Below are positions 1 through 10,987 of a stretch of 64,000 bases of DNA, piece by piece. The DNA is from Aselliscus stoliczkanus. Lineage: Eukaryota; Chordata; Mammalia; Chiroptera; Hipposideridae. The stretch covers positions 112,339,523-112,403,522 of the forward strand of contig CM066730.1 in the NCBI GenBank assembly GCA_033961575.1, written 5' to 3'. The translations under genes were made by a program, and so were the position numbers. A model generated the notes under the pieces. That model saw only the letters and a list, made by a program, of their open reading frames with translations. It made no database searches and was not told the DNA's origin. Position 1 is the first letter of the stretch. Each line of letters begins with the position of its first letter.

Positions 1-768
1 TTACCCTCTGGTAATTACTAAACTGTTGTTTGTGTCTATGATTTTTTGTTTGTTTGTCTTGCTCATTTGTTGCTTTCAGTTTTATATCCCACATGAGTGA
101 AGTCCTGTGGTTCTCAACTTTTTCTGTCTGACTTATTTCGCTTAACATAATAATCTCATCAAGATCCATCCATATTTGTCACAAATGGCAGTATTTCACC
201 TTTTCTTAGGCTGAGTAATATTCCATTGTATATATGTAACACATCTTTATCCAATCATCTACTGAAGGACACTTTGGTTGTTTCCATGTCTTGGTCATCA
301 TGAATAATTCTGCAATGAACATAGGGGTACATATATCTTTACAGACAAATGTTTTCAGATTTTTTTGGTAGATACCCAGAAGGGATTGTTGGGTCATATG
401 GTAATTCTGTTCTTAACTTTTTGAGGAAACCTCATACTGTTTTCCATAGCAGCTATACCAATTTACATTCCTGCCAGGAGTGTATGAGGGTTCCTTTTCT
501 CCACAGCCTCTCCAACGCTTGTTATTACTTGTCTTGTTGATAATGGCCATTCTAATATATATGGGGTGGTATCTCATTGTGGTTTTGATTTGCATTTCCC
601 TAATAGCTAGTGAAGATGAGCATTTTTTTCATATATCTGTTGGCCATTTGTCTTCTTGGAAGAAGTGTCTGTTCAGTCTTCTGCCATTTTTAAATTGTAT
701 TGTTTGTATTTTTGTTATTGAATTGTATGAGTTCTTTATGTATTTTAGATATTAGCCCCTTATTGGAT

Positions 769-858
769 ATTTATTGTTTGCAAATATCTTCTCCCATTCG
801 GTTGGTTGTGGTTATTTATTGTTTGCAAATATCTTCTCCCATTTGGTTGGTTGCCTCT
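769..858. repeat. 45-bp tandem duplication inside the older L1
   Basis: Two copies of a unit starting ATTTATTGTTTGCAAATATC (769-813 and 814-858) that differ at very few bases. The neighbouring L1 copies have only one unit, so this is a local duplication. Confidence 0.8.
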
Positions 859-992
859 TTGTTTTGTTAATGGTTTCTTTTGCTATGCAGAAGCTTTTTA
901 GTTTGATATAGTCCCATTCATTTATTTTTGCTTTTATTTCCCTTGCCTTGGAGGTCAAATTATTAAAATCCTCCCAAGATACATAAGTTTAG

Positions 993-1548
993 TATGCAGT
1001 GTGATCACAAAATACCGTGAATGTTTAAATTAAAAAATGTATTACAGTAAAAGACACATTGCCATTAATCCCCCTCAGCATACTCCCCCTTTGTTTGAAC
1101 ACACTTATCCCATCGTTCTTGCCACTTTTCGAAGTAGTTCTGGAAGTCCTCTTTCATGTCTTTAGTTGCACTGTTTTGGCTGCCTTGATGTCCTGAATTG
1201 ATTTTAAACATTTTCCTTTTATGGTCATTTTTATTTTCAGAAAGAGCCATAAGTCTCATGGTGCTAGATCCAGTGAATAAGGTGGATGCGGACACACCAT
1301 AATGTTTTTATTTGACAGAAATTGCCGTATACCAGAAGTGATGTGTGACAGAGCATTGTCATGATGGAGGATGAAGTTAAAGAAATGAAAGAGGACTTCC
1401 AGAACTGCCTCAGGAAGTGGCAAGAATAATGGGAGAAGTGTGTTTGAAGTGTTGGGGGGTATTTTGAGGGGCATTAATGGCAATGTGTCTTTTACTATAA
1501 TACTTTTTTTATATAAATATTCACCATATTTTGTGATCACACCTCATA
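993..1548 (-). mobile_element. Fold-back mariner derivative with 171-bp inverted arms
   Basis: Left arm 993-1163 and right arm 1378-1548 are imperfect reverse complements, each ending in GTGTGATCACAAAATA-like sequence next to TA. The minus strand of loop plus left arm encodes a mariner transposase C-terminal half: HHDNALSH and PHPPYSLDLAP (catalytic DD34D-type region, 1250-1380), then KEDFQNYFEKWQERWDKC near 1065-1170. The right arm read on the plus strand again encodes the same C-terminal tail (EDFQNCLRKWQE). The copy therefore carries the transposase end twice, head to head, and lacks the N-terminal half. It lies inside the older L1. Confidence 0.85.
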
Positions 1549-2699
1549 ACCTTATATCTATGCTTTCTTCTATGCAATTTATTGTTTCAGGTCTTATGTT
1601 TAGATCTTAGAAGAAAGGTTTCAGTTTTTCACCATTAAGCATATTAGCTGAAGGTTTGTCATATATGGCCTTTATTATATTGAGGTACTTTCCTTCTATA
1701 CCTGTTTTATTGTTTTAATTAGAAATGGATGTTGTATCTTGTCCTATGTTTTTTGGGCATCTATTGATAATGATCATATGACTTTTATCCTTTATGTTGT
1801 TTATGTGGTGTATCACATTGACCTATTTGCATGTGTTGAACCATCCTTGTGCCCCTGGAATGAACCTCATTTGATCAATTATATTGATGTATAATCTTTT
1901 TAATGTATTGTATTTGATTTGCTAGTGTTTTGTTTAGGGTTTTTGCATCTGTGTTCAACAGACATAATGTTCTGTAGTTTTCTTGTGTTATTCTTAACAG
2001 ATTTTGGTATCAAGATAATGCTGGCCTCATAAGATGGGTTAGGAATTACTGCCTCGTTTTCAATTTTTTGGAGGAGTTTGAGGAGGACAAGTATTAAATC
2101 ATTTTTGAATGTTTGGTAGAATTCACTAGTGAAGCTATCTGGTCCTGGACTTTTGCTTTTGGGGAGCTTTAGAATGATTGTTTCAATTTCCTTACTGTTG
2201 ATCAGTCTATTTAGATTTTCCAGTTCTTCGTGGTTCAGTCTAGGAAGGTTATATATTTCTAAGAACTTGTTCATTTCTTCTAGGTTATTGAATTTGATGG
2301 CATATAGTCTATACTTTGTGGTATTCTTGGACAATCTTTTGTATTTCTGTGGCATCCATGGTAACTTCTCCTCTTTCGTTTCTGATTTTGTTTATTTGGG
2401 TCTTTTCTCTTTCTATTTTAGTGAGTCTAGCTAAGGGCTTGTCAATTTTATTAATCTTTTCAAAGAACCAACTGTTTGTTGCATTATTTTTTTCTTTTTG
2501 TATTTTTGTTATCTATTTCATTTAATTCTGCTTTGATTTTTATTATTTCCTTCTTTCTGCTGACTTTAGGTTTCATTTGTTCTTCTTTTTCTAGTTAAGA
2601 TGTAATATTAGTTGTTTATTTGGGATTCTTCTTGTCTTGTGAGATAGGCCCGTAATGATATAAATTTCCCTCGTAACACTGCTTTCACAGTATCCCAAT

Positions 2700-2810
2700 A
2701 ATTTGATATATTTGTTTCTATGTATCTTTTGATCTATGTATCTATGTATCTATGTATCATTCTCTGTATCTATGTATCAGTCTCGTTTGTTTCTATGTAT
2801 CTTTTGATCT
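2700..2810. repeat. ATCTATGT-type short tandem repeat
   Basis: Repeated TCTATGTATC units flanked by two copies of GTTTCTATGTATCTTTTGAT about 79 bp apart. It looks like a local expansion of L1-derived sequence just before the younger L1 insertion point. Confidence 0.7.
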
Positions 2811-2823
2811 CTCCTTTTATTTT
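2811..2823. repeat. Target-site duplication, 3' flank of the younger L1
   Basis: CTCCTTTTATTTT precedes the T-rich tail of the L1 and recurs at 10638-10650 beyond its 5' end. It marks a target-primed insertion into the older L1. Confidence 0.8.
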
Positions 2824-3341
2824 ATTTTTTTTATTTTTTTTATTTTATTTTATTTTTAATCAGTTTCAGGTGTACAACACAGTGCAATAGTTATACATTT
2901 TACCCCTCAAAGTGACAACCCCCCACCCCCAATACACCACCCCACTCCCCCCCATATCATATATATCTATTACTCTTCCTCTGACTCTCTTCCACAGTAT
3001 AATCCACATCCCGTGACTATCTATATATATTCAATTACAGTAGGTATACCACCTCCGCTTTAGTAATACAGTGCAGTGATCAAACCTCTACTCCATCCAT
3101 GAAATGGTCTCCCTAACAAGACCTATGATCATCTGACATTCCACAGAATATTTACAACATTATTAATTATATTCCCCAAACTGTTTTTCCTATCCCAGTA
3201 GCAATATTGTAGTTGCCTATTTTTGCTGTCTAATCCCTTCCCCTTCTCCCTCATCCCCATTCCTCTCCCAATTAGCAACCCTGATTTTTCCTCTATATCT
3301 ATGAGACAGTTTCTGTTTACTTTGCTCATTCATACAGTTTT

Positions 3342-6300
3342 TCAGATTCCACATATGAGTGAGATCATATGGTATTTGTCCTTCTCTGACTGACTTATTT
3401 CACTCAACATTATAGTCTCTAGGTCCATCCATATCATTGCAAATGGCACAATTTCATTCTTCCTTATAGCGGAGTAATACTCCATTGTATAAATATACCA
3501 CAGTTTCTTAATCCAGTCATCTACTGATGGGCATTTTGGTTGTTTCCAAGTCTTAGCTATTGTAAATTGTGCTGCTATGAACATAGGGGTGCATAACTTT
3601 TAATGAATAAGTGTCTTGGTTTTTTCAGGATAAATACCTAGGAGTGGAATTGCTGGGTCAAACGGTAGCTCTATTTCCAGTTCTTTGAGATACCTCCATA
3701 CTGACTTCCATAGTGGCTGCACCAATCTGCAGTCCCACCAACAGTGCAGCAGGGTCCCCTTTTCCCCACAGCCCCGCCAGCACTTGTTGTTTGTTGATTT
3801 GTTGATGATAGCCATTCTGACTGGAGTGAGGTGGTATCTCATGGTGGTTTTTATTTGCATTTCCCTAATGACCAGTGAGGTTGAACTTTTTTTCATATGC
3901 CTGTTGGCCATCTGTATGTCCTCTTTAGAGAAATGTCTCTTCATATCTTCTGCCCATTTTTTAATTGGGTTGTTTGTTTTTTGGTGTTGAGTTTCATGAG
4001 TGTTTTATAAATTTTGGATATTAACCCCTTATCAGATATATCGTTGGCAAATATATTCTCCCATTCAGTAGGCTTCCTTTTTGTTTTATTAATGGTTTCC
4101 TTTGTTGTGAAAAAACTTTTAAGTCTGATATAATCCCATATGTTCATTTTTTCTTTTACTTCCCTTGCCCGTAGGGATGTATCAGTAAAAATATTGCTCT
4201 GGGTAATGTCTGCAAATGTACTCCCTATATTTTCATTTAGGATTTTTATGGTGTCAGGTCTTACATTTAAGTCTTTAATCCATTTTGAATTTGTTCTTGT
4301 ATAAGGCGTAAGGAGATGATCCAGTTTCATTTTTTGGCATGTGTCAGTCCAATTTTCCCAGCATCATTTATTGAATAGACTATCTTTACTCCAGTGTAAA
4401 TTCTTGCTTCCCTTGTCATAGATTAACTGTCCATAAATGCTTGGATTTATTTCTGGGCTCTCTGTTCTGTTCCACTGATCGATGTGCCTGTTTTTATGCC
4501 AATACCAAACTGTCTTGATTACTGTGGCCTTGTAGTAGGTTTTGATGTCTGGTAGCATGATCCCCCCGACTTTGTTTTTATTTCTCAGAATTGCCGAGGC
4601 TATTCTGGGTCTTTTATGATTCCATATAAATTTTAGGATTATATTTTCTATTTCTGTGAAAAATGCCCTTGGTAGTTTGATAGGAATTGCATTGAATCTA
4701 TATGTTGCTTTAGGCAGTATGGACATTTTAACTATATTAATTCTTCCTATCCATGAGCATGGTAGGTGTTTCCATTTATTTGTATCTTCTATGATTTCTT
4801 TCTTCAGTGTCTTATAATTTTCTGAGTACAGATCTTTCACTTCTTTGGTTAAATTTATTCCTAGGTATTTTACAGTTCTTGACGCAATTGTAAATGGGAC
4901 AGTTTTCTTAATTTCTCTTTCCATTAGTTTATTATTGGTATATGCAAATGCCACTGATTTCTGAACATTGATTTTATATCCTGCTACTTTACTGAATTCG
5001 TCTATCAGTTCCAATAGTTTTTTGATGGAGTCTTTGGGGTTCTCTATATACAGTATCATGTCATCAGCATATAATGACAATTTTACTTCTTCCTTGCCAA
5101 TTTGGATGCCTTTTATTTCTTTTTGTTGTCTGATTGCTGCGGCTAGAACTTCCAGCACTATGTTGAATAAAAGAGGAGAAAGTGGACAGCCTAGTCTTGT
5201 TCCTGATCTTAAGGGGAATGGTTTTAGCTTTTCCCCATTGAGTATGATGTTAGCTGTAGGTTTATCATATATGGCTTTTATTATGTTGAGATATGATCCC
5301 TGTATTCCCACTTTGCTAAGGGTTTTTAACATAAATGGCTGTTGGATTTTGTCAAATGCTTTTTCGGCATCTATTGAAATGACCATGTGATCTTTATCCT
5401 TCATTTTGTTGATGTGGTGTATCACATTAATTGATTTACGGATGTTGAACCAGCCTTGCGCACTAGGGATGAATCCCACTTGATCATGATGTATGATCTT
5501 AATATATTGCTGAATTCTGTTTGATAATATTTTATTGAGAATTTTTGCATCTATATTCATCAGGGAGATTGGCCTGTAGTTTTCCTTTTTTGTGATGTCT
5601 TTATCTGGTTTTGGAATCAGGGTGATAGAGCTTCATAAAAAGAGTTTGGGAGCCTTCCCTCCTTCTGGATTTTTTGGAATAGTTTGAGAAGAATAGGTGA
5701 TAGTTCTTTTTTGAATGTTTGATAAAATTCACTTGTGAAGCCGTCTGGTCCAGGGCTTTTGTTTTTTGGGAGCTTGTCAATTACTGATTCAATTTCCTTG
5801 GTATTAATCAGGGTATTTAGATTTTCTGTTTCTTCTTGTGTTAGCTTTGGAAGGTTGTATGCTTCTAGAAAATTATCCATTTCTTCCAGATTGTCAAATT
5901 TGTTGGCATATAGTTGCTCATAGTAATTTCTTAGAATTTTTTGTATTTCTGTGATGTCTGTAGTCATTTCCCCTCTTTCATTCCTGATTTTGCTAATTTG
6001 AGTCCTCTCTTTTTTTTTTTGATGAGCCTGGCTAGAGGTTTGTCAATTTTGTTTATCTTCTCAAGAAACCAGCTCTTGGTTTCATTGATCTTTTGAATTG
6101 TTTTTCTGTTCTCTATATTGTTTATTTCCGCTCTGGTCTTTATTATCTCCTTTCTTGTACTCCCCTTGGGCCTCTTTTGCTGTTCTTTTTCCAGTTCCCT
6201 TAGGTGTAAGGATAACCTGTTGATTTGAGATTTTTCTTCCTTCTTTAGGTAGGCTTGCACTGCTATAAACTTTCCTCTTAGGACTGCTTTCACAGCATCC

Positions 6301-7160
6301 CAGAGATTTTGGGTCGTGGTGTTTTCATTATCGTTTGTCTCGAGGTATCTTTTGATTTCCTCCTTGATCTCATTTGTGACCCACTCACTATTTAATAGCA
6401 TATTGTTTAGCCTCCATTTATTTGTCAGCTTCCCAGATTTCTTCTTATAATTGATTTCTAGTTTCATAGCATTGTGGTCAGAGAATACAGTTGAAATGAT
6501 TTCAATCTTCTTAAATTTATTGAAACTTGTTTTGTGGCCTAACATGTGGTCTATCTTAGAAAATGTTCCATGTGCACTTGAAAAGAACGTATATTCTGTA
6601 GCTTTGGGATGAAATGCTCTGAAAATGTCTGTTAAATCCAGCTGGTCTAATGTGTCATTTAAGGTCGCTGTTTCCACAATGATTTTCTGTCTGGAGGATC
6701 TGTCCATTAGTGACAGCGGGGTGTTGAAATCCCCTACTATGATAGTGTTACTGTTGATCTCTGTCTTTATGTATGACAATATCTGTTTTATATATTTAGG
6801 GGCTCCTATGTTAGGTGCATAGATGTTTACTAGAGTTATGTCCTCTTGTTGGATCGATCCCTTCATTACTATGAAGTGCCCTTCTTTGTCCTTTGTTATA
6901 TTCTTCAATTTAAAGTCCATTTTATCTGATATAAGTATCGCTACTCCAGCTTTTTTCTCAGTACCATTTGCATGAAATATTTTACTCCATGCCTTTACTT
7001 TCAGCCTGAATGAGTCTTTGGATTTGAGGTGAGTCTCTTGTATACAGCATATGCTGGGGTCTTGCTTTCTTATCCATTCAGCCACCCTATGTCTTTTTAT
7101 TGGAGCATTTAATCCATTTACATTTAATGTGATTATTGATAGGTGTGTATTTATTGCCAT
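3342..7160 (-). pseudogene. L1 ORF2 (endonuclease / reverse transcriptase), disrupted
   Basis: ORF2 opens with an ATG at 7158-7160, 48 bases after ORF1. The endonuclease part (to about 6440) keeps the family active-site blocks: [21 protein letters not shown] and SDHNAMK. The reverse-transcriptase part (4364-5560) keeps the YADD catalytic box. The C-terminal cysteine motif [18 protein letters not shown] (C-x3-C-x7-H-x4-C) lies in 3600-3944. Breaks seen: a frameshift in an A-run near 6009-6020, a frameshift near 5620-5635, a nonsense codon at about 4361-4363 where a Trp is expected, a frameshift near 3944, and a nonsense codon near 3597-3599. The element is therefore not autonomous. Confidence 0.93.
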
Positions 7161-7208
7161 TTTGTTATTTGTGTTCGTAGTCTTTCATAGGTTGTTTTTC
7201 TCTTCTAC

Positions 7209-8084
7209 TTAAAGAAGCCCTTTTAGCATTTCCTGCAAAGCTGGCTTGGTGGTAATGAATTCCCTTAACTTATTTTTTTTTGCAAAGCTCCTTATCTCGC
7301 CTTCGATTTTAAATGATAACCTTGCTGGATACAGCAATCTTGGTTGTAGGCCTTTATTTTTCATCACTTTGAAAACCTCCTGCCACTCCCTTCTGGCCTG
7401 CAAAGTTTCTGTAGAAAAGTCAGTTGATAATCTTATGGGGGTACCCTTGTAAGTAACTTGCTGCCTTTCCCTTGCTGCTTTAAGGATTCTGTCTTTGTCC
7501 TTAACCCTTGCCATTTTCACTATAATGCGTCTTGGAGTGGGCCTGTTTGGAATCATCCTGTTTGGAACTCTCTGCACTTCCTGGGCTTGTATTTCAATGT
7601 CCTTTGCCAGGTTAGGGAAGTTTTCAGACATTATTACTTCAAATATATTCTCAATCCCTTGCTCCCTCTCTTCTCCTTCTGGTACTCCAATGACTCTTAG
7701 GTTATTGCGTCTGATGTTGTCCCCCAGCTCTCTTAAACTATTTTCCATGTTTTTCATTCTTTTTTCTTTTTGTTGTTCCGCATGGGTGATCTCTGCTATT
7801 TTGTCTTCTAAGTCACTGATTCGATTTTCTGCTTCATCCAATCTGCTAGTGATTGCATCAAGTTTGTTATTTAATTCAGTAATTGTGTTCTTAAGTTCTA
7901 GCTGGTTGCTTTTCATGATTTCTCTATCCTTCTTTATATTTTCATTAATTTCCTTGAACATTCTAATAATCAGTGTTCTGAACTCTGTCTCCGATAGGTT
8001 GGTTACCTCTATTTCCTCTATTTCCACTGATTCAGGAAGTTTCTTCTGTTCTTTTATTTGTGTTGTGTTTCTTTGTCTCCCCAT
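7209..8084 (-). CDS. L1 ORF1 protein (RNA-binding nucleic-acid chaperone), intact frame
   Basis: An open frame of 291 codons inside the younger L1. ORF1p forms trimers that coat L1 RNA in cytoplasmic particles (family knowledge). Residues about 40-125 form a heptad-rich coiled coil. An RRM starts near residue 127 with NLRVIGVPEGEE and continues through the basic RRIIVKMA segment (185-192). The C-terminal domain spans about 205-285. Human ORF1p is 338 residues; the difference lies in the variable N-terminal part. The start ATG (8082-8084) is followed by MGRQRN. The frame survives although ORF2 next to it is broken, so the protein could in principle be made, but nothing here shows expression. 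Confidence 0.9.
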   Translation of the reverse strand: MGRQRNTTQIKEQKKLPESVEIEEIEVTNLSETEFRTLIIRMFKEINENIKKDREIMKSNQLELKNTITELNNKLDAITSRLDEAENRISDLEDKIAEITHAEQQKEKRMKNMENSLRELGDNIRRNNLRVIGVPEGEEREQGIENIFEVIMSENFPNLAKDIEIQAQEVQRVPNRMIPNRPTPRRIIVKMARVKDKDRILKAARERQQVTYKGTPIRLSTDFSTETLQARREWQEVFKVMKNKGLQPRLLYPARLSFKIEGEIRSFAKKNKLREFITTKPALQEMLKGLL

Positions 8085-9826
8085 TCTGGCTTACTCTTTG
8101 TGTTTGCTTCAATATAACACATAGATCCCCCAGATTTCTCAGTCTTTTCTGGGTAAACTTATATGGTGTGTGTCCTTTATATTTGAATTACTCAGTCTCC
8201 CTATTCTCCTGTGCTTGTATCTGAGGTGTTCCTTGTGTCGTGCGTCCTCACGTGTTGAAGTTTTAGTTTTGATTACTTTTGGTTTGTCAGTAGGTGGGAT
8301 TGACTCCCAGATTGATTAGCTGTGAGGATCAGCAGCGTCTGCAGTTTATGAGCTGCTGGGAGAGGATTGACCCCTCTGATGAAACTTGGACCCTATGGGT
8401 CTTAGTACCTGTAGCAACTTCTTTTTGGGTGTGACTCTTGTATGTCAAACCCAGAAATGCTCTGGTTTTATCTAAAGTTGGCCTCCGGGTATGATGATTC
8501 TTGTGTCTGTTTGTTTGGACCCACTGCTGCAGAGTGATTTTAGAGCATAACAGATCAACAAGAACAACCTCGGCAGCCACCAAAGGAAACCAAATGCTCG
8601 CACAAGTAAAAAAACCCAACCATCAAACTACAGTCAACTTGTACAGAAATATCAATCATACTAATGAAAAAAACAAACAGAAACAAAACAAAAACCACAT
8701 ACTCAATAATAACAGAAGAGGAAACAAAATAAAATACAATATCCTAAAATAAAAAATAGAATAAACATGAGAAACCAATTAGCTATACCTAAAAAATAAA
8801 AAATAAAAATTATCTAAAATAATAATAAAAAAGTAAGAAAAATTAAAAAAATAAAATTTGCAGAAAAAAGGAAAAGAGGAAAAGTACAGCAGTGAGAAGA
8901 ATGAATAAAATAAGAGAGAAAGTGAGGGTGGGGAAAAAAGAAAAAGAAAAGAAAGAAAAAGAAAAAAGGAAAAAATATATATATATATTTGTCTACACAC
9001 CCATATATATGGACATATATTCACCTATATACACCTATATATATATGCCTATATTAAAAACTACAATATGATTAGAATGAAATAGAAATAAAAACCAAAA
9101 ACAACCAAGATAAGCAGCCAATAAAGGGAAAACAAAACAGAATAAAACCAAACAAACCAAAAATACCCATGCCGGTCTAGGCTAAAGTCCACCAAGCTCT
9201 CTTCAGTTTGTCTGCTGTACAAAAATTCCTGTGCGTCTTGTGGGAACAGTAGGCCACCTGATGCCTAGCGTGATCCTGGCACTGCAGGTTTGCTGTACTT
9301 GAGTGTGGTTGTGATGTGTGATTGGTGGTTTTTACAAAGTCACTGCCTTTTTGCTTTTGCCTGTCCCAAGGCAGGCTACACCCCCAAAGGCTCAATGAGT
9401 GTCTCTGGGCACCCTTTGGGTTGACAGCCGTGGAGAATTAAAGAATTCCTCACTACCAAAAGCCTGCTGCTAAGAATCTGTTAATTAGTGCCTCAGCAGG
9501 TGAACCTGCCCTGCCTCCCAAGCCTTCCCTAAAGGTGGGGGCGGGGTAGGTAGTCTCACTCTGCAGCCTTTACTGGGTGGAAATTCTCAACCCCCTGCAG
9601 GTAAGGATATCTTCCTAGTCTGCCCCTATTGCTCCCTTCAGGAGTCAGTTTAAGACTGTCTTGGCGGGGGCCAAAGTTTGTGGGAGTGGGTGAGTTATTG
9701 GGTTTTTTTGCTTTCTGTTCAAGAGTAGGAAAAGGGGAAAAAAATTAAAAACATAAAAATAAACAAAGCCACAGTTCCAACACTGTTTTAAGCTAAGGCC
9801 TTTGCCTCTTATGCTCCAGCGGAGTT

Positions 9827-10412
9827 CCTGCTGCTCTCCCAAAGGGTCTGCCGGGATTTAGGGAATTGCGCGCACCCTACCGTATGGCTAAGATCCCCGC
9901 TCCGTCTCTCGGGGACCTGCGTCTCCACCCGGTGCGCTGCTTGTCTGAGCGAGCCTTCTTTTTCCCCTGCTCCCGGGTTCCAGGCTTCTGCCTTGGAGCC
10001 GGCGCACCCGCGCAGATCTCCTGCTGCTCTCCCAAATGGTCTGCCGGGATTTAGGAGACTGCGCCCACCGTGCCACGTGGCTCCGATCCCCACTCCGTCT
10101 CTCTGGGACCTGTGACTCGGCCGGCGCGCTGCGTCTCCGCGGGCGAGTCCTCAGTTTCCCCTGCTCCCGGGTTTAAGGCTTCTGCCTTGGAGCCGGCGCA
10201 CGCCTGCGCCGTTCTCCTGCTGCGCTCCTGGAGGGACTGCCGCCGGGGTTTAGGGGACTGCGCGCACCTTTCCACGCGGCTCCGATCCCCGCTCCGTCCC
10301 CGCTCCGTCTCTCCGGGACCTGCGTCTCCGCCCAGCGCGCGCTGCTTCTGCGCGGCGCGTGAGTCCTCTGTTTTCCCCTGCTCCCAGGTTTCAGGCTTCT
10401 GTGCTCAGCGGG
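9827..10412 (-). repeat. Three tandem GC-rich units of about 195 bp in the L1 5' UTR
   Basis: Units begin at 9827, 10020 and 10216, each with CCTGCTGCKCTCC on the plus strand. Each then repeats the same order of blocks: a CTGCCG-GGATTTAGG-like block, a GCTCCGATCCCCRCTCCGTCTCT-like block, a GGGACCTGCGTCTCC-like block, then TTTCCCCTGCTCCCGGG and AGGCTTCTGCCTTGGAGCCGG. Units 1 and 2 are 193 and 196 bp. Unit 3 has a small internal duplication of CCCGCTCCGTC near 10288 and diverges at its end. This resembles the monomer arrays of mouse L1 promoters. Confidence 0.82.
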
Positions 10413-10620
10413 ACCGTGACTCAGCAGCCGCGGGTGCGGGCTGCACCTCACGCGTCTCGCCGCCTTCTTCCCCTACTCGCCCGGCCTGCCCACCTTCCAG
10501 CAATCCTTGTGTGGAACTCTTAGTTGCTCTGTGTGATGAGTAGATGTCTCTTTGAAGCGTATTAGAAGTTCAAATTGTGGATATTTCCAGGGGAGATTTC
10601 ATGGAGCCCTCCTCACAGCC

Positions 10621-10629
10621 GCCATCTTG
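10621..10629 (-). promoter_or_regulatory. YY1-type motif at the L1 5' end
   Basis: CAAGATGGC on the minus strand about 10 bases inside the L1 5' terminus, the position where YY1 sets the transcription start of human L1. The match is exact to the core. Function in this species is inferred. Confidence 0.7.
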
Positions 10630-10637
10630 CCCCTCCC

Positions 10638-10650
10638 CTCCTTTTATTTT
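10638..10650. repeat. Target-site duplication, 5' flank of the younger L1
   Basis: Second copy of CTCCTTTTATTTT, immediately outside the L1 5' end at 10637. It fixes the element boundary. Confidence 0.8.
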
Positions 10651-10987
10651 TTTTAAAGGTTTTTGTTTGTTTGTTTTTTAGTGGGGAGTTGGGGAAGGGG
10701 AACCATTGGAGAATTGGGGAAGGGGAACAGCCAAGTTGTTGTCCTTCAATCTTAGTTGTGGAGGATGCAACTAGCTCAGCTCCAAGTCCAGATGCCATCC
10801 GGCTGACCATCAGCAGCTCAGGGCAGCTCAGCTTAAGGTGCCATGTTCAATCTTAGTTGTGGGTGGGTATAGATCACCATCCCATGCGTGAGTCGAACCA
10901 ACAACCTTGTTGTTAGGAGCATGTGCTCTCACCAGCTGAGCCATCCTGCCACCTGTTGGCAGCTCAGTGGCAGCTCAGTTCAGGTGT
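10651..10987 (-). mobile_element. tRNA-derived SINE, long form, truncated
   Basis: The T-rich tail end is on the left, with TTAAAGG and GGGGAGTTGGGGAAGGGGAAC-like sequence. The tRNA-like part is on the right (AGTCGAACC B-box-like, then CTCACCAGCTGAGCCATCCTG). It matches the left and middle of the SINE at 11727-12131 but lacks that copy's second tRNA-like module. It lies directly beside the younger L1 and splits the older L1. Confidence 0.75.

Larger units (their letters stand above)
1..2810 (-). mobile_element. Older L1, 3' part (ORF2 remnants), interrupted
   Basis: Minus-strand ORF2 remnants. The segment 206-397 encodes the ORF2 C-terminal block with KTWKQPKCPSVDDWIK and YTMEYYSA. The segment 1900-2355 encodes the start of the reverse transcriptase with [21 protein letters not shown] mariner derivative sits at 993-1548. 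Aligned by eye to the younger L1, about 950 bp of ORF2 is missing at a junction near 1610. The same element continues at 10988-11713 and 12132-12375 beyond the younger L1. Confidence 0.85.
2824..10637 (-). mobile_element. Full-length younger L1 retrotransposon (LINE-1), ORF2 degraded
   Basis: A minus-strand L1 of about 7.8 kb inserted into an older L1. Order on its own strand: 5' end with a YY1-type CAAGATGGC motif (10621-10629), long 5' UTR, ORF1 (7209-8084), a 48-bp spacer, ORF2 remnant (3342-7160), 3' UTR and an A-rich tail (T-rich at 2821-2865 on the plus strand). The target-site duplication reads CTCCTTTTATTTT at 2811-2823 and again at 10638-10650. ORF1 is open, but ORF2 has several frameshifts and nonsense codons, so this copy cannot move by itself. 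Intact duplications and a nearly full ORF set show a more recent insertion than the L1 around it. Confidence 0.95.
8085..10637 (-). promoter_or_regulatory. L1 5' UTR with internal promoter
   Basis: About 2.55 kb between ORF1 and the L1 5' end, longer than the roughly 0.9 kb of human L1. Its start (10637 downwards) reads GGGCAAGATGGCGG-like sequence, the YY1 site known from L1 promoters. The next part, 9827-10500, is strongly GC- and CpG-rich, unlike anything else in the window, and consists of tandem units. The part nearer ORF1 (about 8640-9170) is very A-rich on the plus strand. It contains no host exon. Confidence 0.85.

Noticed and set aside
1065..1540. Functional mariner transposase gene
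   Set aside because: Only the C-terminal half is present, with stops and a fold-back structure. It is a derivative, not a gene.
7495..8124. 209-codon plus-strand frame opposite L1 ORF1
   Set aside because: Low-complexity Ser/Leu/Phe-rich shadow of the ORF1 coiled coil.
9809..10451. Minus-strand open frames of 74-94 codons with similar peptides in the same GC-rich region
   Set aside because: Their similarity follows from the tandem DNA repeat. They overlap each other in different frames and have no family resemblance.
10070..10543. A 157-codon plus-strand open frame in the L1 5' UTR, antisense to the L1 (an ORF0-like idea)
   Set aside because: It lies in GC-rich tandem units where stop codons are rare, and frames recur in several phases on both strands. 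No domain or conserved start is visible, so chance is the simplest explanation.
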